Positions 1 to 10,885 of a stretch of 64,000 bases of DNA are shown here, piece after piece. The DNA lies in the NCBI GenBank assembly GCA_900491605.1, contig UESW01005041.1, positions 215,291 to 279,290 of the forward strand. The letters are read 5' to 3'. Origin of the DNA: Calamus simplicifolius (lineage: Eukaryota > Streptophyta > Magnoliopsida > Arecales > Arecaceae). Numbering within the stretch: position 1 is the stretch's first letter; every line of letters begins with the position of its first letter. The notes under the pieces were generated by a model. It did not search any database. It was not told the DNA's origin and saw nothing but the letters and a program-made list of their open reading frames with translations. A program made the translations under genes and the position numbers.

Positions 1-189
1 GGCTAACAAGCTAGCTAACCAGTTAACTCCAAGGCTAATAATCATATTCAAAGCAAATTAAATGAAGTACTTTCTTACCCGTCGATTTTGTATGAAGATA
101 CTTACTTGCAAGGCGACCGAACTTCCCTGTATCAATCTTAGAATTGCTTAATTTATTTTGTAATCATCAAAATCAATCTGGGGTCAACA
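1..189 (-). mobile_element. Edge of an unidentified LTR retrotransposon (LTR 5' end) cutting into element A
   Basis: Read on the minus strand from 189, the sequence starts TGTTGACCCCAGATTG, a canonical TG start with a run common at the ends of plant LTRs, especially Copia types. At 190 the text switches abruptly to the reverse transcriptase of the Tat element A, matching the corresponding place in element C near 40300. The junction is therefore an insertion point. The other end lies outside the window, so the class (Copia is my guess) and the target duplication cannot be confirmed. No coding sequence is visible here. Confidence 0.45.
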
Positions 190-1440
190 GGTAGGTTGCT
201 CCTGCATTCTTCAAATCAAAATGATAACTCGATAACAATAAATACCTCTGTCAGTGATGAAAGCGGTCTTCTCCTCGTCCCGAATGCCATCCAAATTTGA
301 TTATAGCTTGAATAAGCATCCATGAAGTTCAGCATCTAGTGGCCCGAGGTAGCATCCACAAGCTGATCAATCTGAAGCAGAGGGAAACTATCCTTCGGGC
401 AAGCCTTGTTAAGGTCTATGAAGTTGATATAGGTTCTCTATTTGCCATTCGACTTCTTTACCATGACAACATTCGCCAGCCAATCGGGATAATTTACTTT
501 CCGAATGAAGTTAGCTTTGATGAGTTTGTTAACTTCTTCCTCGATAGCCTTCTGGCACTCGGGGGCGAAGCTTCTTTTCTTTTGCTTGATTGGCCAAAAT
601 ATCTCATCCACATTAAGGCGATGGACAAGGACATCTGGGCTAATTCTCAGCATATCTAATGCAGACCAGGCAAAGTTGTCAGCATTTCTTTGAAGAAACT
701 CGATTAAATCTTGCTGAGGCTTCCCTTTCAATTGTAACTCGATCCTTATGGTTCGGTCTTTCTAAGTCTCGTCAAGTGGTACCTCTTTGAGTTCTTCGGT
801 TGGCTCTTCTCATTGCTTGGCAAAGTCCTCCTGAGCATCTAGCTCATCAACCTTTGGTCTTTTAGACTAAAGATCAGCGACAAAGCAATATCGGACATCA
901 ATTTTGTTTCCTCAGACTATCCCTACTCCCCATTATGTTGGAAACTTCATGGCGAGATGAGGATGGATATGATAGCCCTAAGAGACATCTATCCAGGCCT
1001 GCTAAGGATTGCATTATAGGGCAATTGAAGCTTGGTTACTAGAAAGTACGTATGAATAATGGCTATACTGGGCCAAGTGCCTGCCTGAACCACCAACGTA
1101 ATGACTCCTTCAGGAGTAATAGCGTCACCGATGAACCCTACCAAGGTAGAGTCTATGGTTCGGAGATCCTCCATCCACAATTTCATCCTCATAAAAGCAT
1201 CAAAATATAAAACATTAATAGAGCTTCCATTATCAACTAAAATACAGTGTACATCATAATCATTTATGTTAAGAGATATAACCAAAGCATCATCGTATGG
1301 ATATTGTATCTCTCAAAGGTCCTCATTAGAGAAAGAGAGTTCATCGATCCGGGCCTTCTTTGATGGATTTTCTGTTTCATTTAGCTAAGCCTGTGAGGAG
1401 CCGATCATTGCAATCATATTGATATTGCCAACAGCCGATG
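190..1440 (-). pseudogene. pol: Element A pol fragment: protease and N-terminal reverse transcriptase
   Basis: The protease part (about 1285 down to 990) contains ILVDNGSSINVLYFD. Its Tat paralogues read VDSGSS or IDSGSS, so the Asp-Ser-Gly catalytic triplet has become Asp-Asn-Gly here. The RT part (about 760 down to 190) has the N-terminal sequence around VHRLNVDEIFWPIKQKKR and continues through the equivalent of the MDAYSGYNQIRM block. It stops at the inserted LTR before the YVDD catalytic motif. Integrase and both RNase H domains are absent. This is a decayed polyprotein with no capacity to act. Confidence 0.8.
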
Positions 1441-1529
1441 GGTTCGGCAGAGATGGTTGGCAAGGCTCGGGTTGATGATTCACCACATTATTCAGATCAG
1501 GAGCTTCTCTGAATCGGTCCAACCTCTCC

Positions 1530-2767
1530 TAGCGAATAAGCTGATCGATCTAATTTTGAAGCTGCCAACACTCCTCCGTGTCATGTTCATAATCTCGATG
1601 GAATTGGCAGTATTTAGCCATATTCCTCCAAGCCATGTTCTCTCATAGGGGTGGTGGCCGAGGGATCTAACGTTCGATCTCCATCAAGATCTAGGCCCTT
1701 GGCACCGTGAGCGGAGTATACTGATTGAACCTCCATGCTAGGCTTCGAGTGCGATCTCTAGGTGGCAGAGGAGGAGCTCTCTAATGGTGAGGGGGACTAG
1801 CATGGCAAGAGGGTCAGTTTTTCTTTGAGCCTTTAATCTCTTTCTTTTTTGATTGTTCAGCTCGGTTTGAGCTCCGCGACTCCTCGACCCTGGCATACTT
1901 GTCCACCAAAGCCATCATGTCAGAGAGGCTCTTCGGATAGGTAACCTTCAGGGATAAATAGAAGTCACCCTTCTTCGATATCCCACCTGCCAAGGCGAAC
2001 AAGACTACCTTATGATTGAGGTGGTCTACCTTCAGCATGGCCATGTTGAAACGACCTAAATAATCTTTCAAGGACTCCCCTTCCCATTGTTTGACCTCGG
2101 AGAGAGAGTCGGACCATCTTCGGTGGTGGTGACTACTGACAAACTGGTTGATGAATAGATAGCTCAGTTTGTCGAAAGAACTGATGAAACTCGATTTCAA
2201 GTTGTTAAACCAAGTTATAGAAGATCCTCTCCTGATAGCATCCAACCCTTGGCACCACTCCTGGCGCATCTCATGAAGTTGTCGTTGAACTTCCTCATCA
2301 TGGGTGGTAAGAGAGATGGGACTAGGGGACTGTGGTCGCGACATCGAGTCATACCGGGAGTACACCAGGAAAAGAGACCGAGCTCATCAAGATCTAGGCG
2401 GGCTCTTTTTCTCAACCCTCTGCAGTGTCGGCTTAGGCCCTTTACGGTTGGACTGTTGGAGGTGGCTCGTAACTTCGAGCGGACTGAAAGATAAAACCAT
2501 CGGCAAAACAGGGGCAGCAGCTCCATCGGAAAGTTGTGGAGCTGGTGCAGTTAGAAGATGAACTCTATGGAGCCTCTGTACTAACTGGGTCAGAGCTTGA
2601 ACCTGTTGAACCAGTATGGCAAACTGATCCTGAGTGACCAGTACTACTAGCAATGGAGAAATCTTAGCCGATGGTGGTTGTGGGGGTACCACATTATTCA
2701 TGGGATTAGGCCTTTGGGATTCAGTCTAATCCAGAGCTTCTGAGGTTGCTTTTCTTCGGATGGCCGT
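1530..2767 (-). pseudogene. gag: Element A gag remnant
   Basis: The capsid-like segment (about 2200 down to 1814) carries the Retrotrans_gag-type block with the SDSLSEVKQ and LGRFNMAML motifs. The zinc-knuckle region near 1560-1630 follows in another frame. The position equivalent to the gag start in D and E (ATG before GCC/GCT AAC) reads ACG here, at 2765-2767, so the initiation codon is lost. Relative to D, a stretch between the N-terminal arm and the capsid domain is deleted, bringing CQGLDAIRRGSS next to ITWFNN. Gag normally forms the virus-like particle; this copy cannot. Confidence 0.75.
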
Positions 2768-2851
2768 TGAGGGATTGTTTTTCTTGTCCAGAACCTTGTC
2801 TCCTTAATTTTAAGTTTAATGGGACTTGAGGCCCTTCCTCTAATGCCAATT

Positions 2852-3723
2852 TGTTGCTGTGGAACTCCATTCCTGGGCTTGGGTGCGACTCACATCAGGA
2901 TCCGAATGGTGATCTACCATTGGGTGAACCTGCAAGACAGTCTTTATACAAAAAGCATTGGGGGTGGCTCCTACGGAAGACCCTCGATGCCCAAGTTAGT
3001 GAAGATTCATAGCAAGCATATATGAGGAGAAGTCTCCTACAGAAGAGTCCCTCAAGAATGGCTTCTCGAGAGCTAAAAACTCTGCTTGAGCTTCAATGGG
3101 TTTTCAGTGAAAGAGTATGTGTACCTAAAGAAATTTTAGGACAAGGTATTTATAGGTTGTCTGAATATTGGCGAGTTATTCACCTGACTCCTCAAACGTG
3201 TCTTGGGAAGTGAGAAATTGGTATGATTTGAATTTGATTTGAATCAAGTTAGTTATGAGGCCGGTGAGATTCGAATATATTTTATTACAATGATCCATGG
3301 CCGAGGAAGCTGATTGGAGCTTTAAGATTCAATTAATTGGTTATTTATAGGCAACATGCCATATTTAGCTTTATTTCCTTCTTGGGTTGCTGGGAGCTGA
3401 TGTGACTGGAACCTGTTAAATATTAGAGATTTAAATTTCTATTGGTTGTGGTCGGAGGGTCATAATCAGCTCCTAATCTTATTCCCGGTAGGTTGTTCTT
3501 GGTGTTGCCGAGGTAAGGGGGTGGCTCGGCCCTGCCGAGGTTTGGGAATGACTCGGCTTTGTGGAGGCTCGGCCATGCCGAGGTATGAGAATGGTTCGGT
3601 CTTTGCAGCGGCATGGCAATTTATCTTTTTCCAAATATGACATATGGCGGGCAGAAATCGAAAACAATCCTAACCTTTTTGCCATGCGCATATATTGATG
3701 CAATGACGATTTTACCCGCATCA
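2852..3723 (-). repeat. 5' LTR of element A
   Basis: The minus-strand boundaries are TGATGCGGGTAAAAT at the start and ...CCACAGCAACA at the end. They are followed by a primer-binding site beginning TTGGCATTAGAGGAAGGG. A TATA box (CCTATAAATACC, around 3149) lies about 300 bp from the LTR end. A short CTCGG/CCGAG-type array sits at about 3500-3605. Its twin in copy 2 is 49389-50246. Confidence 0.8.
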
Positions 3724-3930
3724 AGTATGATGGGTGAACTAAAATACTTCCTTGGACTTCAAATCAAAAATGCAAGGAGGGATCTTCATAAGCCAATCCA
3801 AATACAAAGAAATTCTAAAGAAATTTGCATGGAGACCTCTAAGAGAATCATTACACCTATGATTCTTTCATGTAAATTAGATTCCAATAGTACCGACACT
3901 TTCTCAATCGTCACTCGACACTTTCATCCA
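3724..3930 (+). pseudogene. Copia reverse-transcriptase relic (copy 1)
   Basis: The plus strand encodes MMGELKYFLGLQIKNARRD followed by a segment ending in ETSKRIITPM. This is the typical Copia RT stretch (GELNFFLGLQI...SKYIKEILKKFG...) downstream of the YVDD box. Frameshifts and substitutions break it. The piece is cut at its left by the LTR of element A and has a twin at 50247-50440, so it is the oldest recognisable layer of this locus. Confidence 0.7.
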
Positions 3931-4491
3931 CCGAGGTGGTTACACGAAGAACATGTAAAAATCAATGTTAAATGATACCAATTTCAAAAATAGCTCCCCA
4001 ATCACGTGCTGCCCCATGTGTCGATCTGGTTATATCCCCGGGAGCCAGAAGCATGGGACGTTGGACAAGGTTCTAAGCATTTTATGAATCACTGACATCT
4101 CCAATCGAGATCGTGAGCTGCTCTATTTAGTAACACTTGAGTCTCTCTCTCTCTAATATTAAGGCTCTAAACTTGTTGGTTCTTCTAATCTTTAATAAAG
4201 GTTCTATTGTCGATATCCATCCAGATTGTCGTGAGGTATTCGAATGGATTAATTTGCAAGGGAGTTGAAGTCACTTGGGAAGTGGGGCAACGCTCTAGGC
4301 AATTTACCATTCATTGTTGATATGATCAATTTGGGCCAGTCTTGTCGGTGCCACGGAATTAAAAAATAAAATAAAATAATAAACCGGGTTCTCCCATCAA
4401 TTACTTGTTCTCAACATCTAGAATCTAGTTAAGAGGATGTGTGTTGATATAATCAACAAGTATCAAACCAAACAGAGAAATCAAGTGCTTT
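3931..4491. other. Duplicated flank downstream of the coiled-coil gene; no gene seen
   Basis: This matches 50441-51090 in copy 2. Copy 1 lacks about 75 bp present there (around 50566-50640). I see no supportable coding exon. The 13-bp AATCAAGTGCTTT at 4479-4491 is the left target-site duplication of the LINE and recurs at 10474-10486. In copy 2 it occurs once (about 51079-51091), giving the empty site. Confidence 0.7.
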
Positions 4492-4513
4492 TTTTTTTGG
4501 TACAGACGGGCGA

Positions 4514-7500
4514 TCACACAAGTCTAGTATGAGTCAACCCAGATACATCAGAATATAAAATTTGCGACAAAATAGAAGGGCAGGGGTCATCTCTACTCCA
4601 TATCCTATAGCCCACACGCTGAGCCACAGCAGCTGCCGCCCAGTCCGCCCGAATTGGCTTCACGAAAAACATGACGAATCTGGGCAGTATCCACTTCCTG
4701 AAGCATAGACCATATATCCCTGAGAATCAGATTAGAGGATGCTTCGGAATACTCTCCTTCCGCAACCACTGAATAACTGTCATGGAATCGCCTTCAATCA
4801 CTAGTCTCTGGGCTCGAAGAGTCTGAGAAGCATAAGAAATACCTGCCCAAGCAGCATAAAGCTTAGACATAGTGACAGAAGAATCCAGGGAGCCAAATCC
4901 TCCAGCTGCCAGCATATCACCCTGAGGCCCACGGATAATGAAGGCCGAACCAGCCAATCTACCATGGACACTCCCATAAAAGTTGATTTTGACAAACCCT
5001 GGAGGAGGGGGCTCCAGGAAATGAAAACCGTATGACGGTTCACTGTCAAAACAGCAGGGGAACCCCAGAGGCCAGAGATGTCATAACCAACCGATAGAGT
5101 AGCACGGGCACAATCAGCGATAAGGATCTGATCTTCCACACCAGCCGCTGAGGAGATATAAAGTCCTCAGAAAATATGATCTGGTTCCTAGATAACCAAA
5201 TCTGGTAGGCTGTGGCTGCCCAAAGACCCGAGTATGCTGAGAAGCCATCCGAAGATCCTAAAAAAAGAGAGGACGAGGGGAACCAAAAGCATCCACTCTA
5301 TAAGCATAGCCCACCAGGTGCCATATCTGACTAGCTCTAGGACATATGAAGATCGCATGGTCTCTAGACTCATCCTCCAAAGCACACAGGGGGCAGGTCG
5401 GCTGGATAGAGACACCCCTACGAGAGAGCAGGGCACATGTCGGAAGGCAGTCCCAAAGAAGCTTCTATAGAAAGAGCTGAACCCTAGGAAGAGTGGGGAG
5501 CGACCATATCCAAGCAGCATCCTTCGTTACCTGGGGCTGAGGCCTGAAGATCTTCATCAAGTCCCTGAAAGGGCCCTAGAGAGGGAGGATCGCTGCCATA
5601 GCCTAACATCAGCCGAGGGACCAGAGATAAGAGGAATGGATAAAATCGCTGCGAGAGTTCCTTTCCAAATAGACTGGTCACCAAAGGGGTATGCCAGGAG
5701 GGGGGATCAAATGAGATTAAATCCTTAACCCTCAAATCGGTGGATACATCAGTACTGAAAAATGAGGGCCATCGGGATAGAGAGAGCTCAGAAATCCAAG
5801 AATCATGAATAGCGTCAATAGAATGACCATCACCAATCATCCAAGAGGTATTCTTATGATGGAGTCTCCAAACTGGCAGACCTCCTTCCAAAAGGAAGAG
5901 CACCCCCGGGGCGGCATTATATACTCCCCAGCCTTCCAATCACCATATCTTGCCCGCATAACGGAGCTCCAAAGACATTGCGGCTCCAGGAGGAAACAAG
6001 AAGCATGTCTGGCCAATAAAGCTTGACGCCTTACCTTCAGGATGGGATCCCGAGACCTCCTTCTTGAATTGGCATACATATAATGTCCCAAGATAAGAGA
6101 TGAATACCGTGCCCGTCTTGCATAGATGCCCATAAGAAATCTCTAAAGCATCTCTCGATCCTCCTTAAGCAAGTAGTTGGGATAGCCACATTCGACAGCA
6201 TATAGAGCGGAAGGGATGAAAGAATGACCGGACAATGATAACCCTAGCCATCATAGATAAGCCAGTAACATGCCAACCATCGATACGCTGGCGGACCTGC
6301 CTCTCAAGATCCGCAAAGTCAGCACAACGAGGTCGTCTACCAGTCATGGGGATCCCAAATACATAAATCGATCGGTCTGAGTAGAGATTCCCAACCGATT
6401 GATGATAACTTCCCTGATGGATCTGGAAGTCTTCGGGCTGAAGCAATAGAGGACTTCTGAAGGTTGACCTTCTGACCCGAAGCCTGACAATAACACTGAA
6501 TAATGGAATCAAAGGATGCCGCATTATCAATAGAGGGCTGACCCAGGAGGATACAGTCATCAGCAAACAAAAGATGAGAGATGGAAGGGCCCTCATCCCC
6601 ATCTTGAATGGGACAATTCTCTGGTATTGCTGAGCCTGATGGAAAGCACGAGAAAGATCATCCACAGCCAATATGAACAAGAGGGGGGATAAAGGGCACC
6701 CTTGGCGTAATCCCACAGAGGAATGGAAGAACTCAGTCAGTCCCCCATTGATGATCAGAGAGAAAGAAGGCCTATGGATGCAAGCCATTACCCACTCAAT
6801 AAATGTCTCATCAAAACGAACTCCTGAAGGGAACGATACAAGAAGGTCCAGCTCAATCTGTCATAAGCTCTCTCCATATCAAGCTTGACAGCCATAAGGC
6901 AACTTCTGGCAGGGGCTTTATGGAGATCATGCATAAACTCCTGAGTGATGAGAACATTGTCCAAATAGACCGTCCTCTGATAAACACCCCTTGTTCCTCT
7001 GAAATGAGACGGGGAATCACTGCCCGGAGGCGACTGGCTAAGAGACGGGCACAAATCTTATACAAAGTAGTACATAGACTAATAGGCCTAAAATACTGAG
7101 GAAGAGAAGCATCCGAGCGCTTGGGAACAAGAGTAATAAGAGTTCTATTCCAATCCTCAGGAATGTTCTTAGATTGGAAAACAAATTGTATAGCATGAAC
7201 CACCTCCTGCCCGACAATATCCTAGTAGTAACGGAAAAAGAAAGGCGAAAATCCATCCGGCCCCGGGGCCTTATCTGGACCGAGCTCCCAAACGGCCTGG
7301 CGAACCTCCTCCGCATAAATAGGCCTGACAAGTCTGGCGTTATCCGAAGAGGACACCTTCCTGGAATCAGATACTGGAATAACCGGAGCTCCATCACACT
7401 AGAATCAGACTATCTAGACTGGAAGAAATGGAGAAGCTGGGACCGGATAGAATGAATATCCTCTTGATAATTCCCCTCAGCATCAGCTAACCTCCGAATC

Positions 7501-8627
7501 CTGTTAGCGCTCGCCGCTTCAGAGTAGCCTAATGGAAGAACCTGGTATTACGGTCCCCTTCCTTGATCCACTGAACCCTGGATCTCTACCTTCAATATAA
7601 CTCCTGCTGGCGAAGAAGGGAATGATGCCGAGCAAGGTTCTCTCGCAACAAGGAGAGATCAGAATCCAACAAAAACCATCCTGGTCCTCCTTCGACTGAA
7701 GGCCACATATAACAGCTTCAGCCTGCTCAACTTGCCTGACCAGATCCCCGATCTCCAGTCTGTCCATCTAGAAAGTCTACGTCTGGCCAACAAAGACGAC
7801 GAGATAACCTATAGGCAGCATGACCCCTGATAGGAAGATGCCAAATCTGAGAGATGATAGTCTGGGCAGCAGAATGGACCATCCAGAATCGTTCGAATTT
7901 GAACTGTTTCCTCTGCTGTAAATCAGCCTCCAAGGAAATCAAAATAGGACAATGATCCGAGGCGATCCTGGGGAGGTGAGTAACAGAGACAGCAGGGTAC
8001 ATATGGAGCCATTGAGCAGTGGCTAAAGCTCTATCAATTCTCTCCCATACCCGCGCCGTCCCCTACCGGTTATTACACCAAGTAAATTGGGGCCCCGAGT
8101 ACCCCAGATCCATCAGCCCAGAAGACCCGATAAATGACCTGAATTCAGTAATATCAGCAGAGCTGGTGACTCTTCTACCCCCTCTCTTCTCGCTGGCCTC
8201 GGTAATACAATTGAAGTCACCAGCAATGATAGAAGGAATCCTTGAGCAAGAAGGGAAGTCAGCTCAGCCCAAAGAGTCTGCCTCTCTCGGTAGTCCGTAC
8301 TGGCATAGACTGCCGATAGCAACCAGGGGGCAGAAGTCCCTTCAGAAACAACAAGGCCAATCTGCTGATTACAATGATGAAATGCATCAATCATGACAGC
8401 AGAGTCACGCCAAATAGCCAAAATGCCTCCAGACAAACCCTCAGCCTCAACCACATAAGAAAACCAGGACCGGCAATCTGCCTCCGAAACCGCACCAAAC
8501 TGTCTCCCGACAACCTGGTTTCTAATTAGACACATATATCAAAATTATGAAGCTGTATCAATCTACCAAAAGAGGAACGGAATGAGGGCTTATTAGCACC
8601 TCTAACATTCCAAATTAGGATCTTCAT
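4514..8627 (-). pseudogene. LINE ORF2: endonuclease / reverse transcriptase / RNase H
   Basis: The start is set by MKILIWNVRGAN, the usual opening of plant L1 ORF2 with the Asn-containing first motif of the apurinic-type endonuclease. Endonuclease similarity continues to about 7700. The RT follows at about 7300-6165 with LRQGCPLSPLLFIL and the catalytic FADD box near 6570. A cysteine-rich zf-RVT region lies around 5500-5250. An RNase H of RVT_3 type (ELYAAW-like KLYAAWAGISYA, then VIEGDSM) spans about 5050-4620. Expected length is roughly 1,370 codons. At least ten frame changes make it non-functional. It would nick DNA and copy its own RNA at the target. Confidence 0.9.
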
Positions 8628-8817
8628 ATTATTATTTGGAGGTAGTTGGGACCGCCACCTGGTCCTCTAACATCAAACTATCCGAATGGTGCCCTGCGGA
8701 CCCCGATCCATCCACATCATTCTGAATTGAGCAATCTTGCAGGACCTCTGGGTCAGCAACAATATTAGATGACCCCTGGCCCAAAAGCACTGCAGAAAGG
8801 ACTCTCTGAGATGACCA

Positions 8818-10291
8818 TCACCCCTCCCGACCAGATACCTGGCCACAAGAGGGCAGGGGCAATCCATGTGAAGAAGGAATGAAATCCACTCTGCAGTTGA
8901 CCATTTTGCCCTTGCCTTTCCCTTTTCGCTTATCCAGTTTGGGGATAGACCTGGGAGGCAGGCAATCAGCTGGTCTCGCCCGCTTGAGGGGGCCCGAGAC
9001 CATAACACAATTCTCCTCATGGCCAACATCATTGGAAACCAAATCCAAAGGTGCAAATGGATTATCAGTAACCAAAGATTGGGGCTTCACAGATTCAGAG
9101 GATCCAATAGTTTAGCCTACAATTTCTCCATTTTAGCCTTCTTAAAACTGGCACGGCCTTGGAAAACCGGCACGGCCACCAGAGGGGAAGAATCCATCTC
9201 CCCTTCCTCCGAAACCAGCACATTCTTTCCTTTTTCTGGGCCCTTCAAGCCAACAGCCACCTGGAGACCTGGCTCGGCCACGAAAACATCACCAAACTTC
9301 CCTCCAACCAGTGCTTGCTGGATTGAAACAAACTTCACAGAACCAGGGGGGCGGCGACGACTCAGCTTCGACGGAGCCTTCCAACCCTCCTTCTGGCTCA
9401 AATCCGTTGCAACCGCCGAGGGAATGAACTGGGAACAGAGGCATTAGAAGAAGGCTTGCCCATTGAAGAAGCTGGCTTACCCGATGGAGCAACAGGAGAC
9501 CTTCGTTGACAAACCGCTGCCATCCACGGCCCAAAGACGAAGCTGCCGACTACATCATCTTTCTCCGCCATGGCCTCCTCCGTGCAAGGACCATCCAAAT
9601 GCAAGGATCCACATTTCAGACAGAATCCTTCGAAAGCCTCAAAGGCAAATTGCTGCCAGAAGGGTCTCCGAAGCCCCTGGACCCTGGTCCCAGGCCGGAG
9701 AGGGCAGCGAAGATCGACACTGACCGCCACTCTAGCGTAACCTCCCCTGTTCTTGGCCAAAGTCACAGCATCCGCACAGAAGAAGGACCCTGCTTGCTCC
9801 AAGATTGCTCTGAGAGTGTCCACCTTCCAGAACTCCATAGGAAGGTTGGGCAACCTCATCCAAACCAGCGCCGATGAAATGGAATTCTTGGCCGGAAAGA
9901 ATTCCGGATGCCAGGCTTCAGTCGCTATTATCTGTCCGTTGATCACCCATGGCCGATTGAGGACCATTTCACAGGCCGCCGGATCTTCAAAATGGAAGAT
10001 GCAGCAGCGAAACGCCAAAGAAACAGGGACGATAGCTCCAGAAATCCCAGCGCGTCTGAATTCCTGGATGTAAGCTTCGATCAGCACCCACTTGATGAAC
10101 GAATGGGCCAGAACAGCACAGTGCTGCCACCCCGCCATCTCCTCTTGCAGCTCCGACTCCGGAATCCGCACGACCTCCGAAATCTGGCCTCCAAGCTCGC
10201 CACCTCCGCCGGAGAGGGGGACGAGGAAACCCAGGCAAACCCATTCTCCGAAACCCGACTCTGGACGTCCGATCCGCCATACTCCCATCAT
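8818..10291 (-). pseudogene. LINE ORF1: DUF4283 RNA-binding protein with zinc knuckle
   Basis: The first ATG in frame gives MMGVWRIGR. The segment WQHCAVLAHSF through ARVAVSVDL fits DUF4283, the nucleic-acid-binding domain of plant L1 ORF1 and captured host proteins; it includes VWMRLPNLPMEFW. A knuckle CLKCGSLHLDGPC (C-X2-C-X3-H-X4-C, one residue shorter than canonical) follows. The continuous frame ends at 9398, and the C-terminal part continues in other frames down to about 8818 (PFAPLDLVSND). The protein would coat LINE RNA. It is broken here. Confidence 0.82.
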
Positions 10292-10486
10292 AAGCCATAG
10301 AGAGACAGAGGGAGGGGGACGGAGGTCGAGCCAGAAGCACAAAGCAAGGCGAAGATCACCGGAGATCAGGGAGGGAGAAAGCCGGTTCCCAAATCTTAAA
10401 GCACAGCAGCTGAAAGCGCCGGAGAGCAGCTCACACGAAATTTAAAGCTCACTAGTAAATCAATTCATCAACCAATCAAGTGCTTT

Positions 10487-10885
10487 CATCACACACATCA
10501 TAGCAAACTTAGACAAAAATGAAAAGATACTGTCATCAACATAGCTCGATATTCATTTTGGTTTATGATTGTGGATGCATGAATGAAAAAGCTAGACATA
10601 GTTCTTCCTAATCCTTTGTACATCGAGAACTAGCAATGATGCTGAATGTAGAAGACATTACAATAAGCACTAAGACAATCCAGGTATCAGTTTGAAGAGT
10701 TACGTAGCTAACATTCCAATATGATATAGCTAACATTCCAATATGATATAGCAGACACTATCCAAAGAACCAGTGACACTTCTTGTTATGATACCATGAT
10801 CTTTCAAGAAGAAATCTGACATAAAGGTCTAAAATGTCTTTCTGCCACACTGCAATAAACTGCCCTCTGGTCCAATTCTTTTCAG
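10487..10885. other. 3' flank / probable 3' UTR of coiled-coil gene copy 1
   Basis: This matches 51092-51467 in copy 2, apart from a 24-bp tandem duplication (TAGCTAACATTCCAATATGA-type unit, about 10706-10752) present once in copy 2. It follows the inferred stop codon of the gene. A conserved open stretch (10758-10943) ending in WYHNKKCHWFFG overlaps it, but that frame is not continuous with the upstream exons. Confidence 0.5.

Larger units (their letters stand above)
190..3723 (-). mobile_element. Tat-type Ty3/gypsy retrotransposon A, 5' part only
   Basis: In order on the minus strand this holds a 5' LTR, a primer-binding site, gag, protease and the first half of reverse transcriptase. It is then cut by the LTR ending at 189. 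It is the paralogue of element D at 48650-50246; the two share LTR, gag start and the same outer flank, so they are the two products of one segmental duplication rather than two insertions. The right edge abuts a Copia RT fragment, meaning A/D inserted into an older Copia element. Reading frames are broken throughout. Confidence 0.85.
4492..10473 (-). mobile_element. L1-type LINE, nearly full length, with C-terminal RNase H
   Basis: The element reads on the minus strand: a short 5' region, ORF1 (DUF4283 plus knuckle), ORF2 (endonuclease, reverse transcriptase, zf-RVT-like region, RNase H) and an A tail seen as the T run at 4491-4498. It is bounded by the 13-bp direct repeat AATCAAGTGCTTT, and the uninterrupted site is preserved at about 51079. 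This is the signature of target-primed reverse transcription. A C-terminal RVT_3-type RNase H is usual in several plant L1 lineages. Both ORFs are broken by frameshifts. Confidence 0.93.

Noticed and set aside
339..659. Plus-strand 106-codon frame in element A
   Set aside because: It lies opposite the RT coding strand and is a shadow of the pol sequence.
9019..10445. Several plus-strand frames of 80-140 codons opposite LINE ORF1
   Set aside because: They are GC-rich shadows of ORF1; no domain is recognisable and ORF1 similarity explains the openness.
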